Counted from the first letter of the stretch, positions 1 to 8,279 are shown. The stretch: DNA of 35,377 nt from CAYOLL01 sp964404765 [NCBI: uncultured Gemmatimonadota bacterium] (GCA_964404765.1 CAYOLL010000054.1:1-35377); one strand, 5' to 3'. Numbers and translations: made by a program. The notes: a model not told the origin generated them from the letters alone.

Positions 1-38
1 TCGTAATGCTATGTAAATATTATCTTTATACGATAATG

Positions 39-50
39 GTTGACGTCAAC
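39..50. promoter_or_regulatory. 12-bp perfect palindrome just upstream of the first gene
   Basis: GTTGACGTCAAC is a perfect 12-bp palindrome that ends about three bases before the AAGGAG ribosome-binding site of the gene starting at 65. Its position in the 5' leader is what would be expected of a repressor operator. A TATACGATAAT stretch just upstream could be part of a -10 element. No binding protein can be named, and one palindrome of this size can occur by chance. Confidence 0.3.
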
Positions 51-64
51 TTAAGGAGTAACGA

Positions 65-1771
65 ATGGAAGAATCACCACGCCGCAGAACTCGACCCGGC
101 GCTATTGAACCGGAGCAGCGCGCGCGACATTATCGCCGTTTGCTGGATCAAGACCGTCAGAATTATCGCGGCACGGTTTTGCTGGTGGATGATGATGATC
201 TGGTCAGATCCGCTATCCGGATGAATCTGCAAAAAAACTACGTCGTTTTTGAAGCGCCAAACGGCTACAAAGGCTTGGAAATCCTCAAGAATAATTTAGA
301 AAAAGTGGATTGTGTGATCACGGATATCCGGATGCCCGGCTTGAACGGGTCGGAGTACATGGCTAAGGCCGCCGAAATTACCCGTGATGTCTATTTTATC
401 GTCCTGACTGGGCATAAAGGCGAAGTGACGGAGTCGCAATTGATCGGTGATGGCGGTGGTCGTTTAAGCGGGTTTTTGGAAAAACCGGTTTCAAATACAG
501 AATTGGAATATCAAATTCAAAAAGCCATCCAATTGACCAAGACCCAGCGGGACAGAATTCGCGCCCATGATAATGCCCATCGTCTGGTTGAAACAATTGA
601 AAACATTTATAACATCAAAAATCTGGCCCGGCTGCTTTCGGCCATCTTTGAAAATGCAATGATGTTTACTTCGGTCGGCATTGGGTTTTTAGCGTTTTTT
701 GAGGAAGGCGACGGCTCGCTGCGTATTCTGGGCGGAACCGGTCGCTTTGCTCAAATGATTGATGAGCCGGTTATTAACAACGCAAATCTGCGCATCGAGG
801 AAGTCAAATTGCTGATTCAGGCGATTGAAACCGATAAAATTCAAGAAACCGATCAGATCATGGCCCTGCCTCTCAAACGTGGTGGGATGATGTTGTGCGG
901 CCAACCGATTGTCGATCCGCGCGACAAAAATTTTATCCGTACTTTTGCCCGCAATGCCGAAGAAGCCATCGAAAACGTTTTCTATTTTAAACAATTGGAA
1001 GAGCGTAAGCGGATTGAGCAGGAGCTTAAAATTGCCGCGGAGATTCAGACCTCGATGCTGCCGCCGGAGCTGCCGTCGCTGGAAGATTTGGAGATTATCG
1101 GCCTGCAAGTGCCGGCCAAGGAAGTTGGCGGCGATTATTATGACTTTATCCAATTTAATGATAACTTGCTGGGGGTTTGCGTCGGCGATGTCACCGGGAA
1201 AGGCGTTCCGGCCGGGCTGGTTGTGGTCATGGTGCAGAGTTATTTGCGCATCCTGCTCAATCAGAATGCCATAAAGGCGCAAAGTCAATATGATACATCT
1301 TTAAAGCACATCATCGAAACGATCAACCTTGCGCTTTATAAGAATGTAGGCCCGGACCGCTGCATGACTTTTTTGCTGGCGTTGTGGGATTCCGACCGCA
1401 AAATTATGCGTTATGCCGGCGCCGGTCACGAATGGCTGATTATCTGCCGCGCCCAAACCGGCAAGTGTGAGCTAATTCATGCCGGTGGGGCGATGCTGGG
1501 CATGATTGATGATATTTACGAGACAATCCGGGAACATGAGTTATTTTTAGAAACGGGGGATACGATCATACTTTACACGGATGGCGTTACCGAAACCTTT
1601 AAAACCGACGATGAAATGTATGGCATTGAGCGTTTTGTCGAAGCGATTGAGCGTAACATTTCTCATCCGGTGTCCAAAATTCCACGCCTGCTTTACGATG
1701 ATATCAAGACATTTGCCAACGGCGAGGCGCAGCGGGACGATATTACTATTGTGGTTATTAGACGTAAATAG
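65..1771 (+). CDS. Response regulator with C-terminal PP2C/SpoIIE-type serine phosphatase (RsbU-like)
   Basis: A 568-residue signalling protein. An N-terminal receiver domain (about residues 37-155) has the acidic cluster D42-D45, phospho-acceptor D87 in TDIRMPG, T115 and K140 in LEKP, so all key residues are present. A middle region (about 165-300) is GAF-like in size but not clearly assignable. A helical linker (about 305-335, RIEQELKIAAEIQTSMLP) leads into a SpoIIE/PP2C phosphatase domain with GGDYYDF near 355, GDVTGKG near 374, YTDGVTE near 503 and QRDDITIVV near 556. In this family, receiver phosphorylation usually controls dephosphorylation of an anti-anti-sigma (STAS) protein. No STAS or anti-sigma gene is in the window, so the substrate is unknown. 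The start follows AAGGAG with good spacing. A TonB-dependent receptor follows 48 bp downstream and may be cotranscribed. Confidence 0.93.
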   Translation: MEESPRRRTRPGAIEPEQRARHYRRLLDQDRQNYRGTVLLVDDDDLVRSAIRMNLQKNYVVFEAPNGYKGLEILKNNLEKVDCVITDIRMPGLNGSEYMAKAAEITRDVYFIVLTGHKGEVTESQLIGDGGGRLSGFLEKPVSNTELEYQIQKAIQLTKTQRDRIRAHDNAHRLVETIENIYNIKNLARLLSAIFENAMMFTSVGIGFLAFFEEGDGSLRILGGTGRFAQMIDEPVINNANLRIEEVKLLIQAIETDKIQETDQIMALPLKRGGMMLCGQPIVDPRDKNFIRTFARNAEEAIENVFYFKQLEERKRIEQELKIAAEIQTSMLPPELPSLEDLEIIGLQVPAKEVGGDYYDFIQFNDNLLGVCVGDVTGKGVPAGLVVVMVQSYLRILLNQNAIKAQSQYDTSLKHIIETINLALYKNVGPDRCMTFLLALWDSDRKIMRYAGAGHEWLIICRAQTGKCELIHAGGAMLGMIDDIYETIREHELFLETGDTIILYTDGVTETFKTDDEMYGIERFVEAIERNISHPVSKIPRLLYDDIKTFANGEAQRDDITIVVIRRK

Positions 1772-1819
1772 TGTTGGGTTCATTTTTTAACTTTTTCAAC
1801 TTTTTCAAAAGGAGAATGT

Positions 1820-4018
1820 ATGCGTAGAGCAGTTTTAGCCCTCATTCTGTGCCTTACTCCGACGCTGATTTTAGCGCAGGATGAATCCCTGGATGAGTTG
1901 TTGGAATCGGTCGAGGAGTTGGTGATTGTCACGGCCTCCAAGACGGCGGAACGGCTGGTGGATGCGCCTGCGACGGTGATTGTCATTACCAAAGAGGACT
2001 TTCAAACCCGGGGGTACAGCGAACTATCACAGATTCTGGATGATCTGCCGGGTATGGAAGTCGTTCGCCCTTATGGCGATGCCCAGCTCAAAAATTATTG
2101 GCGCGGCTATCGCAATACGATTGGCGAGCCGTTTTTGATCATGGTTGACGGCATTGTCTTCAATCATCTTTATTACAACACGGCCGATGGCCCGTTGGTA
2201 ACCATTCCTATTTCCAATATTGAACGGGTCGAGGTGGTTTATGGCCCGGCCTCGTCTGTATACGGCGCCAATGCCTTTATGGGTGTGATTAATGTTCTTA
2301 CGACCAAAGATAAGGAAAACGACGGTTCGTATATTTCGTCCAAGAGTTTTGGCGGCGACAACCGGCAGCGGATTGCCGATTTTAGCTATTTTTACAAGCG
2401 TGGCGATCTGCGCTTAAGCGCAACAGGGCGGATTGATAACGGCGAAGTGGATCGCGAAGCAGCCCAGCGTTATGAGTACTTGAAGGATCACTACTATGCC
2501 GACAGATTGCTGTGGGGCGGTTTTGTGGACAATCCCAATATTGGCGGAGAATTCAGATCGGCGCGGCGAAATCGCAGTTTTGATTTGCGGGCCTATTACG
2601 GCGGCACGGAAATTGGAGTCCAATATTATGTGATGGATTCCGGGTATGGCCTGGAATATGCGGCAGATCTGGTGCAAAACAATTCCGTTTGGCGACGACC
2701 GGAGTTGAGCCTTTCGCTACGGCACAATCAGTCGTTTGGCAGCAAAGTTTCCGCGACCTCACTGATTCGCTATCGTCGCAGCGATGTTTCCAATGACTCG
2801 TATTTTGTTGATGCTTATTTTGATGGTAATACTTACGTCGCAGCCTTTTCATATTGGCAATCTTTAAATGTTAGTTGGTCGGCCTTTCAAGATTTTGACG
2901 TTAAAATAAACGATCAATTTTCATTTAATGCAGGCTTGAAATACGAGCAAAAAAATCTGCAAAAAGCGTATGATATCAACGGTGAAAGCGCTTCCGGCAC
3001 ACCCGGCGGCTATGAGCCTGTTGGGGATTTGGATGCCAGCACCTACGATTATCCGGAGCCACCGCAGGCGGTTTTCCAAAACCAAAACCGAATTTTGACC
3101 GAGGATTTGGGGGCCTATCTTCAGGCGCGTTACCGGATAAGCGACACGCATCGGTTTAATATCGGTATTCGCCATGACGATAATTCCCAATATGGTTCGG
3201 CAGCTACTGTACGGGCCGGTTACGTAGGCCGGTTTAACAATTTTGGCGGGAAAATTCTTTTTGGCCAGGCATATCAAGAACCGACGCCACGGCTGCTTTA
3301 CGGCGGCTGGGCCGGTGCGGGCAGCGATCCCGATCTTAAGCCGGAAGAATCACAGACGCTGGAAGTAAGCGGCAGCTATTCGACGAACAGATATTATGGG
3401 TTGATTAGTTTATGGCAAGTTAACAACACCGAAACCATTGTCAACACACCCATTGGCGCGCAAAATCTAGCAGATCGGACCGTGATGGGTCTGGATTTTC
3501 ACGCCAGAGCCACATTATCCATTAGCCCCTTGAAGCAATTGAAGGTGTGGGGCTATGCCTCGTTAATTTTTAAGAAAGAAGAAGATAAGATTATCGCCGG
3601 CGTAAAGGAAGGCACACAAGATATTGGCGATCTGGCTGACACCAAGCTCTGGTTTGGAGCTACCGGTGTGGTTAATGATCGGGTTAATGCGACATTTCGC
3701 GGTCGTTATGTCGGCAAGCGCGACAAGCTAATTGATACGAATCCGCTCAACCTGACCGGCGGGCTCGATGGTTACGTGACCGCTGATGCCAGTGTAACCG
3801 TGCAAAACGTGTATGTCAAAGGCATCGGTGTTACGCTAAGTATAACCAACTTGTTTGATACAGCATACGATCATCCCGGTATTCGCGATGCCGGAGCGGG
3901 TGAAGAACCCGGCCATTTTGATAATGCCGGCGATTGGCATGGTTCGAGCAGTTATTACAGTTCGCGGCTGCCGCAGCCGGGCCGGGCTTTGCTGGTCTCA
4001 CTCAACTTAAACTACTAG
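1820..4018 (+). CDS. TonB-dependent outer-membrane receptor (first copy)
   Basis: A 732-residue outer-membrane transporter. It has a Sec signal peptide (MRRAVLALIL..., cleavage near A19), a TonB-box-like ELVIVTAS at 33-40, a plug domain to about residue 150 (APATVIVITKEDF; NIERVEVVYGPASSVYGANA) and a long beta-barrel ending in SLNLNY, with the C-terminal aromatic residue typical of Bam-inserted proteins. There is no N-terminal STN or carboxypeptidase-like domain. TonB-dependent receptors import siderophores, vitamins, metals or glycans using the proton-motive force delivered by ExbB-ExbD-TonB. The substrate cannot be read from the sequence. GGAG lies just before the start. The gene sits 48 bp after the PP2C phosphatase and is followed by an inverted-repeat element and a strong terminator. 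Confidence 0.93.
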   Translation: MRRAVLALILCLTPTLILAQDESLDELLESVEELVIVTASKTAERLVDAPATVIVITKEDFQTRGYSELSQILDDLPGMEVVRPYGDAQLKNYWRGYRNTIGEPFLIMVDGIVFNHLYYNTADGPLVTIPISNIERVEVVYGPASSVYGANAFMGVINVLTTKDKENDGSYISSKSFGGDNRQRIADFSYFYKRGDLRLSATGRIDNGEVDREAAQRYEYLKDHYYADRLLWGGFVDNPNIGGEFRSARRNRSFDLRAYYGGTEIGVQYYVMDSGYGLEYAADLVQNNSVWRRPELSLSLRHNQSFGSKVSATSLIRYRRSDVSNDSYFVDAYFDGNTYVAAFSYWQSLNVSWSAFQDFDVKINDQFSFNAGLKYEQKNLQKAYDINGESASGTPGGYEPVGDLDASTYDYPEPPQAVFQNQNRILTEDLGAYLQARYRISDTHRFNIGIRHDDNSQYGSAATVRAGYVGRFNNFGGKILFGQAYQEPTPRLLYGGWAGAGSDPDLKPEESQTLEVSGSYSTNRYYGLISLWQVNNTETIVNTPIGAQNLADRTVMGLDFHARATLSISPLKQLKVWGYASLIFKKEEDKIIAGVKEGTQDIGDLADTKLWFGATGVVNDRVNATFRGRYVGKRDKLIDTNPLNLTGGLDGYVTADASVTVQNVYVKGIGVTLSITNLFDTAYDHPGIRDAGAGEEPGHFDNAGDWHGSSSYYSSRLPQPGRALLVSLNLNY

Positions 4019-4041
4019 TTTTAGATTTTTTAAATGCAAGA

Positions 4042-4122
4042 AACCTTGCGAAGGTTAAACTTGTTGCGGAGTCAATATTTTCAAGGTCCGCTGAACTCCT
4101 CAGCGTGAACCTTCGCAAGGTT
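4042..4122. repeat. Paired-palindrome inverted repeat (15-bp arms)
   Basis: The arm AACCTTGCGAAGGTT (4042-4056) is repeated exactly as its reverse complement, AACCTTCGCAAGGTT, at 4108-4122, with 51 bp between. Each arm is itself a near palindrome (AACCTT...AAGGTT), so it can fold alone or with its partner. The spacer holds a nested GCGGA/TCCGC pair. A second element with almost the same arm sequence lies at 35025-35085, so this is a dispersed repeat and not just a local hairpin. Confidence 0.8.
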
Positions 4123-4156
4123 ATTTTGTCAATGGTTTGGAAAATCTTGCAATGTC

Positions 4157-4204
4157 ATGCGGCGCTGCTCCGGTTATTTGTGAGCAGCGCCGCATTCTTA
4201 TTTT
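4157..4204 (+). terminator. Strong rho-independent terminator after the first TonB receptor
   Basis: A perfect 14-bp GC-rich stem (ATGCGGCGCTGCTC at 4157-4170, complement at 4182-4195) with an 11-nt loop is followed by TCTTATTTT. It separates the phosphatase/receptor unit from the aldolase gene. Confidence 0.85.
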
Positions 4205-4276
4205 GGGCGAAATCGTGCCATTAGAAATGACATTTCTGCAAAATTCTGCAAAATCAAGAACCTCAGCCGGATAACC

Positions 4277-4966
4277 ATGATTATGATAACATACCGTCTG
4301 CATCTGGTCGAAATAGGCCGGCGCTTATACGCCAAAGAAATGATCGCCGGCAGCGAAGGCAATATTAGCCTGAAACTAAACGATCACCGCATCCTCACGA
4401 CGCCCACGGGTCTTTGCAAAGGTTTGCTCAGGCCGGACGATCTGGTCGAAGTGGACGCAAATGGCCTTTTACTCAAGACTGAAAAAGGCCGGCCATCATC
4501 GGAATTGCCGATGCATTTGGCCATCTACCGCGCCCGTCCTGATGTAAAGGCGGTGGTTCATGCTCACCCGATTGTCGCCACCGGTTTTGCGCTGGCCGGC
4601 ATCCCGCTGGTCAAAAACTTTCTGCCGGAAATCATCCTCACCTTTGGCGAAATTCCGTTAACCCGCTACGGGACGCCATCCACCTGTGAGCTTTCCGAAG
4701 AAGTTGCCCGGCTGATTAAAAATCATGATGGCCTGTTATTGGCGAATCATGGCGCAGTCACTGTGGGCAAAGATTTGGATGAAGCTTATTTTCGGATGGA
4801 TGTGCTGGAGCATTATGCCAAGACCGTACTGGTTGCCCGTCAGCTTGGCACACCTCAAGAGCTATCCACAACGAACATGGCCAAGCTGCGAGCCTTAACG
4901 CAGCAATCCGTAGCAGAACTAACAAAAATGCTGGATTGTAAGATAAAAAATACCGACGGCTGTTAG
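4277..4966 (+). CDS. Class II aldolase/adducin family protein (FucA-like)
   Basis: A 229-residue cytoplasmic enzyme of the zinc-dependent class II aldolase fold (L-fuculose-1-phosphate aldolase, L-ribulose-5-phosphate 4-epimerase, methylthioribulose-1-phosphate dehydratase). Family landmarks are SEGNIS (26-31) near the phosphate-binding loop, TTPTG (41-45), a catalytic glutamate (E76 in SSELPMH), the zinc ligands H95 and H97 in HAHP, and a third histidine H158 in LANHGA. Length matches the family. The exact substrate cannot be assigned. The start has no clear Shine-Dalgarno; an alternative ATG lies 6 bp downstream. A crotonase-family gene follows after 28 bp and is probably cotranscribed. A 10-bp tandem duplication (TTCTGCAAAA twice, 4234-4253) lies in the leader. 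Confidence 0.88.
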   Translation: MIMITYRLHLVEIGRRLYAKEMIAGSEGNISLKLNDHRILTTPTGLCKGLLRPDDLVEVDANGLLLKTEKGRPSSELPMHLAIYRARPDVKAVVHAHPIVATGFALAGIPLVKNFLPEIILTFGEIPLTRYGTPSTCELSEEVARLIKNHDGLLLANHGAVTVGKDLDEAYFRMDVLEHYAKTVLVARQLGTPQELSTTNMAKLRALTQQSVAELTKMLDCKIKNTDGC

Positions 4967-4994
4967 CCAATAACAAAACTGTGGAGGACATCTT

Positions 4995-5789
4995 GTGCCG
5001 GCGCAAAGCCCCCCGGAATCACAACTGATTGTAGCAGCTATTCGCTATGTCGTGCAAGAGCATGTTTTATGGGCCGAAATTAACCGTCCAGAGGTTCATA
5101 ACGCGATTAACTTTGAGGTGATGACCGGCTTGGAGGCCGTTTTAGCCAGAGCGGAAGCTGATCCGGAAATTCGGGCGCTGGTACTAACCGGAGTGGGGGA
5201 GACCGCTTTTGCTGCCGGTGGCGACATTAAGCAGTTTGCTGAATTGCACACGGCGGAGCAAGCCGCCGAAATGGCGCAGCGCATGAAGGCCATTCTGGAT
5301 CGTCTTGAACATCTGCCGTGCTGGACAATTGCCTGCTTAAACGGCGCGGCATTCGGCGGCGGATGGGAAACCGCTTTGGCTTTTGATTTTTGTATAATGT
5401 CGGACACGGCGAAAATCGGCTTTACCCAGCGTAGATTTCACTTGTTACCCGGTTGGGGCGGCGTAACGCGATTAGTCGAGCGCGTCGGGCGGTCTGTCGC
5501 CATGCGCTGGCTGGCCGAGTGTGCCGTCATTGACGCTGCGGCTGCCCAGACTGCCGGTTTGGTTGACCGCCTTGAGCCGGCTGAGAATGTGAAAGCTGCA
5601 GCCTGGCAGTGGGCTTTGCAGTTGCAGCGCACGGATCGGGATATGATTGAATCGCTGAAGCAAGCCGGGTTATACGCCCGGGAAATGCCGCGTTCTCAGG
5701 CCATTGCCGCCGAATTAGCTCCATTTGTGCGCTTTTGGGCCGCAGAAGAGCATCATCGGCGCGTGCAGGCTTTTTTGCATGATGTGTAA
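4995..5789 (+). CDS. Enoyl-CoA hydratase/isomerase (crotonase) family protein
   Basis: A 264-residue crotonase-fold protein starting at GTG behind a good GGAGG. The two oxyanion-hole segments are present: AAGGDIKQF (from residue 73) and NGAAFGGGWETALAFD (from residue 116). One family glutamate is kept (E125, the E144 position of rat hydratase). The second (E164 position) appears to be glutamine (Q145 in FTQRRFHLLPGWGG). True hydratases need both, so another crotonase reaction, such as an isomerase or acyl-CoA decarboxylase, is more likely. The PGWGG...RLVE segment resembles ethylmalonyl-CoA decarboxylase (ECHDC1-type), but that is resemblance only. It follows the class II aldolase and ends at a terminator shared with the opposing korA. 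Confidence 0.88.
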   Translation: MPAQSPPESQLIVAAIRYVVQEHVLWAEINRPEVHNAINFEVMTGLEAVLARAEADPEIRALVLTGVGETAFAAGGDIKQFAELHTAEQAAEMAQRMKAILDRLEHLPCWTIACLNGAAFGGGWETALAFDFCIMSDTAKIGFTQRRFHLLPGWGGVTRLVERVGRSVAMRWLAECAVIDAAAAQTAGLVDRLEPAENVKAAAWQWALQLQRTDRDMIESLKQAGLYAREMPRSQAIAAELAPFVRFWAAEEHHRRVQAFLHDV

Positions 5790-5837
5790 ACCATTATCTA
5801 CACACATTTCGAAAATTTACGAAGCGGATAGTCAAAA

Positions 5838-5878
5838 GCGCGATCTATGTCAATCTGACAGCATGACATAGACCGCGC
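5838..5878. terminator. Bidirectional terminator between convergent genes
   Basis: A 15-bp stem with one mismatch (GCGCGATCTATGTCA at 5838-5852 against TGACATAGACCGCGC at 5864-5878) lies between the crotonase gene (+) and korA (-). On the + strand it is followed by a T-rich stretch, and on the - strand by TTTTGAC, so it can serve both genes. Confidence 0.7.
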
Positions 5879-5912
5879 CTGGTTTTGTTCTTTCCTATTT
5901 GTGCAATGCCGC

Positions 5913-7757
5913 TTACGCGCGCAGGCACTCGTCTATTTTCTCCTCAACTTCCGTGGATTTGAACGGCTGACCCATAATCTTGTTCAGGGCCACGCAGGTG
6001 ACGCCGAACTTGGCCCGCAGAATATGGATAAACTGGCCGTTGTTGATTTCCGGCACCAGCAGTTTTGGGAAACGGCGCAAAATGTCAGCGGTATTTTTAG
6101 GCAGCGGATTCAGATAGCGAAAATGCGTTTGGGCAACTTTTCGACCGCGGGCGCGCCAATGCTCCACCGCCGCTCGAATCGTCCCATAGGTAGAGCCCCA
6201 GCCAACCACCAGCAATTCGGCATCAGCGTCGCCAAAAATCTCTAAATCGGGGATGAATTGGGCAGCCTGATCAATTTTGCGCTGACGCAGTTCCACCATG
6301 TGCTGATGATTTTCAGGGTCGTAACTCACGTTGCCGGTGCCGTCTTGCTTTTCTAACCCACCGATGCGGTGTTCCAGACCGGGTGTGCCGGGCACAGCCC
6401 AGGGACGGACAAAATTTTCATCCCGCAGATAAGGCAAAAAGCCGGCGTCATTATTGTTGGATTGGGAAACAGCCGACACGTCCAAATCCGGCATATCGTC
6501 CAGATTGGGCAGTTTCCATGGCTCGGCGCCAAAGCCCAGATAGACATCGGACAGCAGAATGACCGGGGTCATAAACTGTGTGGCCAATCGCACGGCTTCC
6601 ATCGCCATATTGAAGCAGTCTGAGGCCGATTGGGCGGCAATGACAATCACCGGCGCTTCACCATGCCGCCCGTTCATGGCCAGATTTAAGTCCGATTGCT
6701 CGGTCTTGGTCGGCATTCCGGTCGACGGTCCGCCGCGCTGAACGTCGACGACAATAATCGGCAATTCAACCATTACGGCCAGACCGAGGGCTTCACCTTT
6801 GAGCGCCAGACCCGGTCCGGCTGTCGTGGTCACGCCGATGTTTCCGGCATAAGCCGCGCCTATCACACTGGTAACAGCAGCAATTTCATCTTCAGCTTGA
6901 AATGTTTTGACGCCATATTCCTTATAGCCGGACAGGGCGTGCAAAATATCGGAGGCCGGGGTAATCGGATAAGAGCCCAAAAAGACCGGTCGCCCTGCCC
7001 GCAAACCAGCCGCAACAAGGCCAATCGCCAAGGCATCATTGCCGGTAATATTGCGATATTTGCCCGGTTCCAACTGCGCCGGTCCAATAGAGTAGCGCGT
7101 GGGAATCATTTCGGTAGTAATGCCAAAGTTAAAGCCGGCGCGTAAAGCGCGAATATTTGGGTCAATCATCTCCGGCTTTTTGGCAAAGTAATCGCGAATC
7201 CATTCCTCGGTCGGCTCAAGTTTACGATCAAACATCCAGTACATCAATCCTAAAGCTAAAAAATTCTTGCAACGCTCGACTTCTTTAGAAGTTATTCCTG
7301 TGTCTTCCAGCGCCCGGGCTGTTAAACCGGTCAAGTCAATCGGATACAATTTGTAAATGCTCTTGAGTGTCTCGTCATCCAACGGGTTACTCGTATAACC
7401 GGCCAGCTTGAGATTTTTATCGCTAAAACCGGCGGAATTAACGATAACAATGCCGCCCGGATTCAGAAATTTCAAGTTCGTTTTTAGTGCGGCGGCATTC
7501 ATGGTGATCAGCACATCGCACATATCGCCCGGCGTGTGAACATTCTTGCTGCCAAATTTGACTTGAAATGCCGAGACGCCGTAGGTTGTCCCGGCTGGGG
7601 CACGAATTTCAGCTGGAAAGTCCGGGAAAGTGGCCACATCATTGCCCATAAATACGGTTGTACTTGTAAATTGACTGCCGCTGACTTGAATGCCGTCGCC
7701 TGAATCACCGGCAAAACGGACGGTTGCTTCTTCCAGTTTCTCAAAAAGCTTTTCCAT
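5913..7757 (-). CDS. korA: 2-oxoacid:ferredoxin oxidoreductase, fused gamma-alpha subunit
   Basis: A 614-residue fused subunit. The gamma domain (about 12-190) begins with VRFAGDSGDGIQVSG and contains FPAEIRAPAGTTYG. The alpha domain (about 225-600) has the YPITPASD motif (263-270), QAEDEIAAVTSVIGAAYAG (287-305), TTAGPGLALKGEALGL and RGGPSTGMPTKTEQSDL. Enzymes of this kind oxidatively decarboxylate 2-oxoglutarate or other 2-oxoacids to acyl-CoA with ferredoxin, or run in reverse for carbon fixation. The thiamine-diphosphate and Fe-S functions sit on a separate beta subunit (KorB). KorB is normally the next gene, but here none adjoins: downstream is a terminator with an opposing gene, and upstream is 700 bp of non-coding DNA. 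The start has GGGAG about six bases before ATG. Confidence 0.93.
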   Translation of the reverse strand: MEKLFEKLEEATVRFAGDSGDGIQVSGSQFTSTTVFMGNDVATFPDFPAEIRAPAGTTYGVSAFQVKFGSKNVHTPGDMCDVLITMNAAALKTNLKFLNPGGIVIVNSAGFSDKNLKLAGYTSNPLDDETLKSIYKLYPIDLTGLTARALEDTGITSKEVERCKNFLALGLMYWMFDRKLEPTEEWIRDYFAKKPEMIDPNIRALRAGFNFGITTEMIPTRYSIGPAQLEPGKYRNITGNDALAIGLVAAGLRAGRPVFLGSYPITPASDILHALSGYKEYGVKTFQAEDEIAAVTSVIGAAYAGNIGVTTTAGPGLALKGEALGLAVMVELPIIVVDVQRGGPSTGMPTKTEQSDLNLAMNGRHGEAPVIVIAAQSASDCFNMAMEAVRLATQFMTPVILLSDVYLGFGAEPWKLPNLDDMPDLDVSAVSQSNNNDAGFLPYLRDENFVRPWAVPGTPGLEHRIGGLEKQDGTGNVSYDPENHQHMVELRQRKIDQAAQFIPDLEIFGDADAELLVVGWGSTYGTIRAAVEHWRARGRKVAQTHFRYLNPLPKNTADILRRFPKLLVPEINNGQFIHILRAKFGVTCVALNKIMGQPFKSTEVEEKIDECLRA

Positions 7758-7779
7758 AAGACTCCCGACTTGTATCTAA

Positions 7780-7938
7780 CCTGAATTATTCATACGCTTC
7801 ACCACCAAGTCACTAAGACCCGAAATTAAAACTAGATAGATGATTGGATGTTTTAACGGCGCCTTTTTAATCTAAATGCAACCGACCCATCAAATCTCGC
7901 TTTGTGTATTCGAGCCTTTGTGGTATGAATAACTCAGG
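7780..7938. repeat. Degraded 159-bp element with 16-bp terminal inverted repeats
   Basis: CCTGAATTATTCATAC (7780-7795) matches the reverse complement of 7923-7938 at 15 of 16 positions. Just inside the left end is CACCACCAAGTCACTAAG, and just inside the right end, on the opposite strand, is CACAAAGGCTCGAATACACAAAG. These look like diverged versions of the CACCACAAAG-type intergenic repeat seen in many environmental genomes. No coding capacity. Confidence 0.5.
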
Positions 7939-8099
7939 CTAAAAGGTCAAAAAAAATGGTTAATATTTAATTGCTTACCAATAGAATTGTGCCTAATTAT
8001 AGTTACGATTACAAAACAAATTTGCGTATCATTAATTTTCTGCGACTTTGGATAAAAGCGCTAACAGCTTATCCGGGTTTAAAATCTTCAAGGCGTTAG

Positions 8100-8279
8100 C
8101 AAAACCCTGACATCAAAGGGCGTTTCTTACATGATGCGATTTTCGGAAGCGTTCAGAATCGCGCTGATATCACCATCGAAAAAATGATATCCCAATACGA
8201 CGCTATCGTCTACAATCCCGATAAAAAGCTCGCCGCCCACACATTTACCGAATTTGTTTTTCGGCAGGACAGGCTGTAA
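8100..8279 (+). pseudogene. Probable 3' remnant of an unidentified gene
   Basis: One frame stays open for 59 codons to a TAA at 8277-8279 and has coding-like composition (for example DAIFGSVQNRADITIEKMIS and LAAHTFTEFVFRQDRL). It has no ribosome-binding site; the only ATG in it (8184) would leave 31 residues. A neighbouring frame just upstream (about 8048-8109) reads TLDKSANSLSGFKIFKALAKP before a stop, so the two may be one gene broken by a frameshift. I do not recognise the family. Chance opening of a frame this short cannot be excluded. Confidence 0.3.

Noticed and set aside
689-1288. 199-codon open frame on the minus strand inside the phosphatase gene
   Set aside because: It lies wholly within a well-supported gene on the other strand, has no ribosome-binding site or recognisable motif, and its composition is that of an antisense reading.
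4234-4253. Tandem 10-bp duplication TTCTGCAAAA before the aldolase gene
   Set aside because: Only two units of low-complexity sequence; more likely replication slippage than a binding site.
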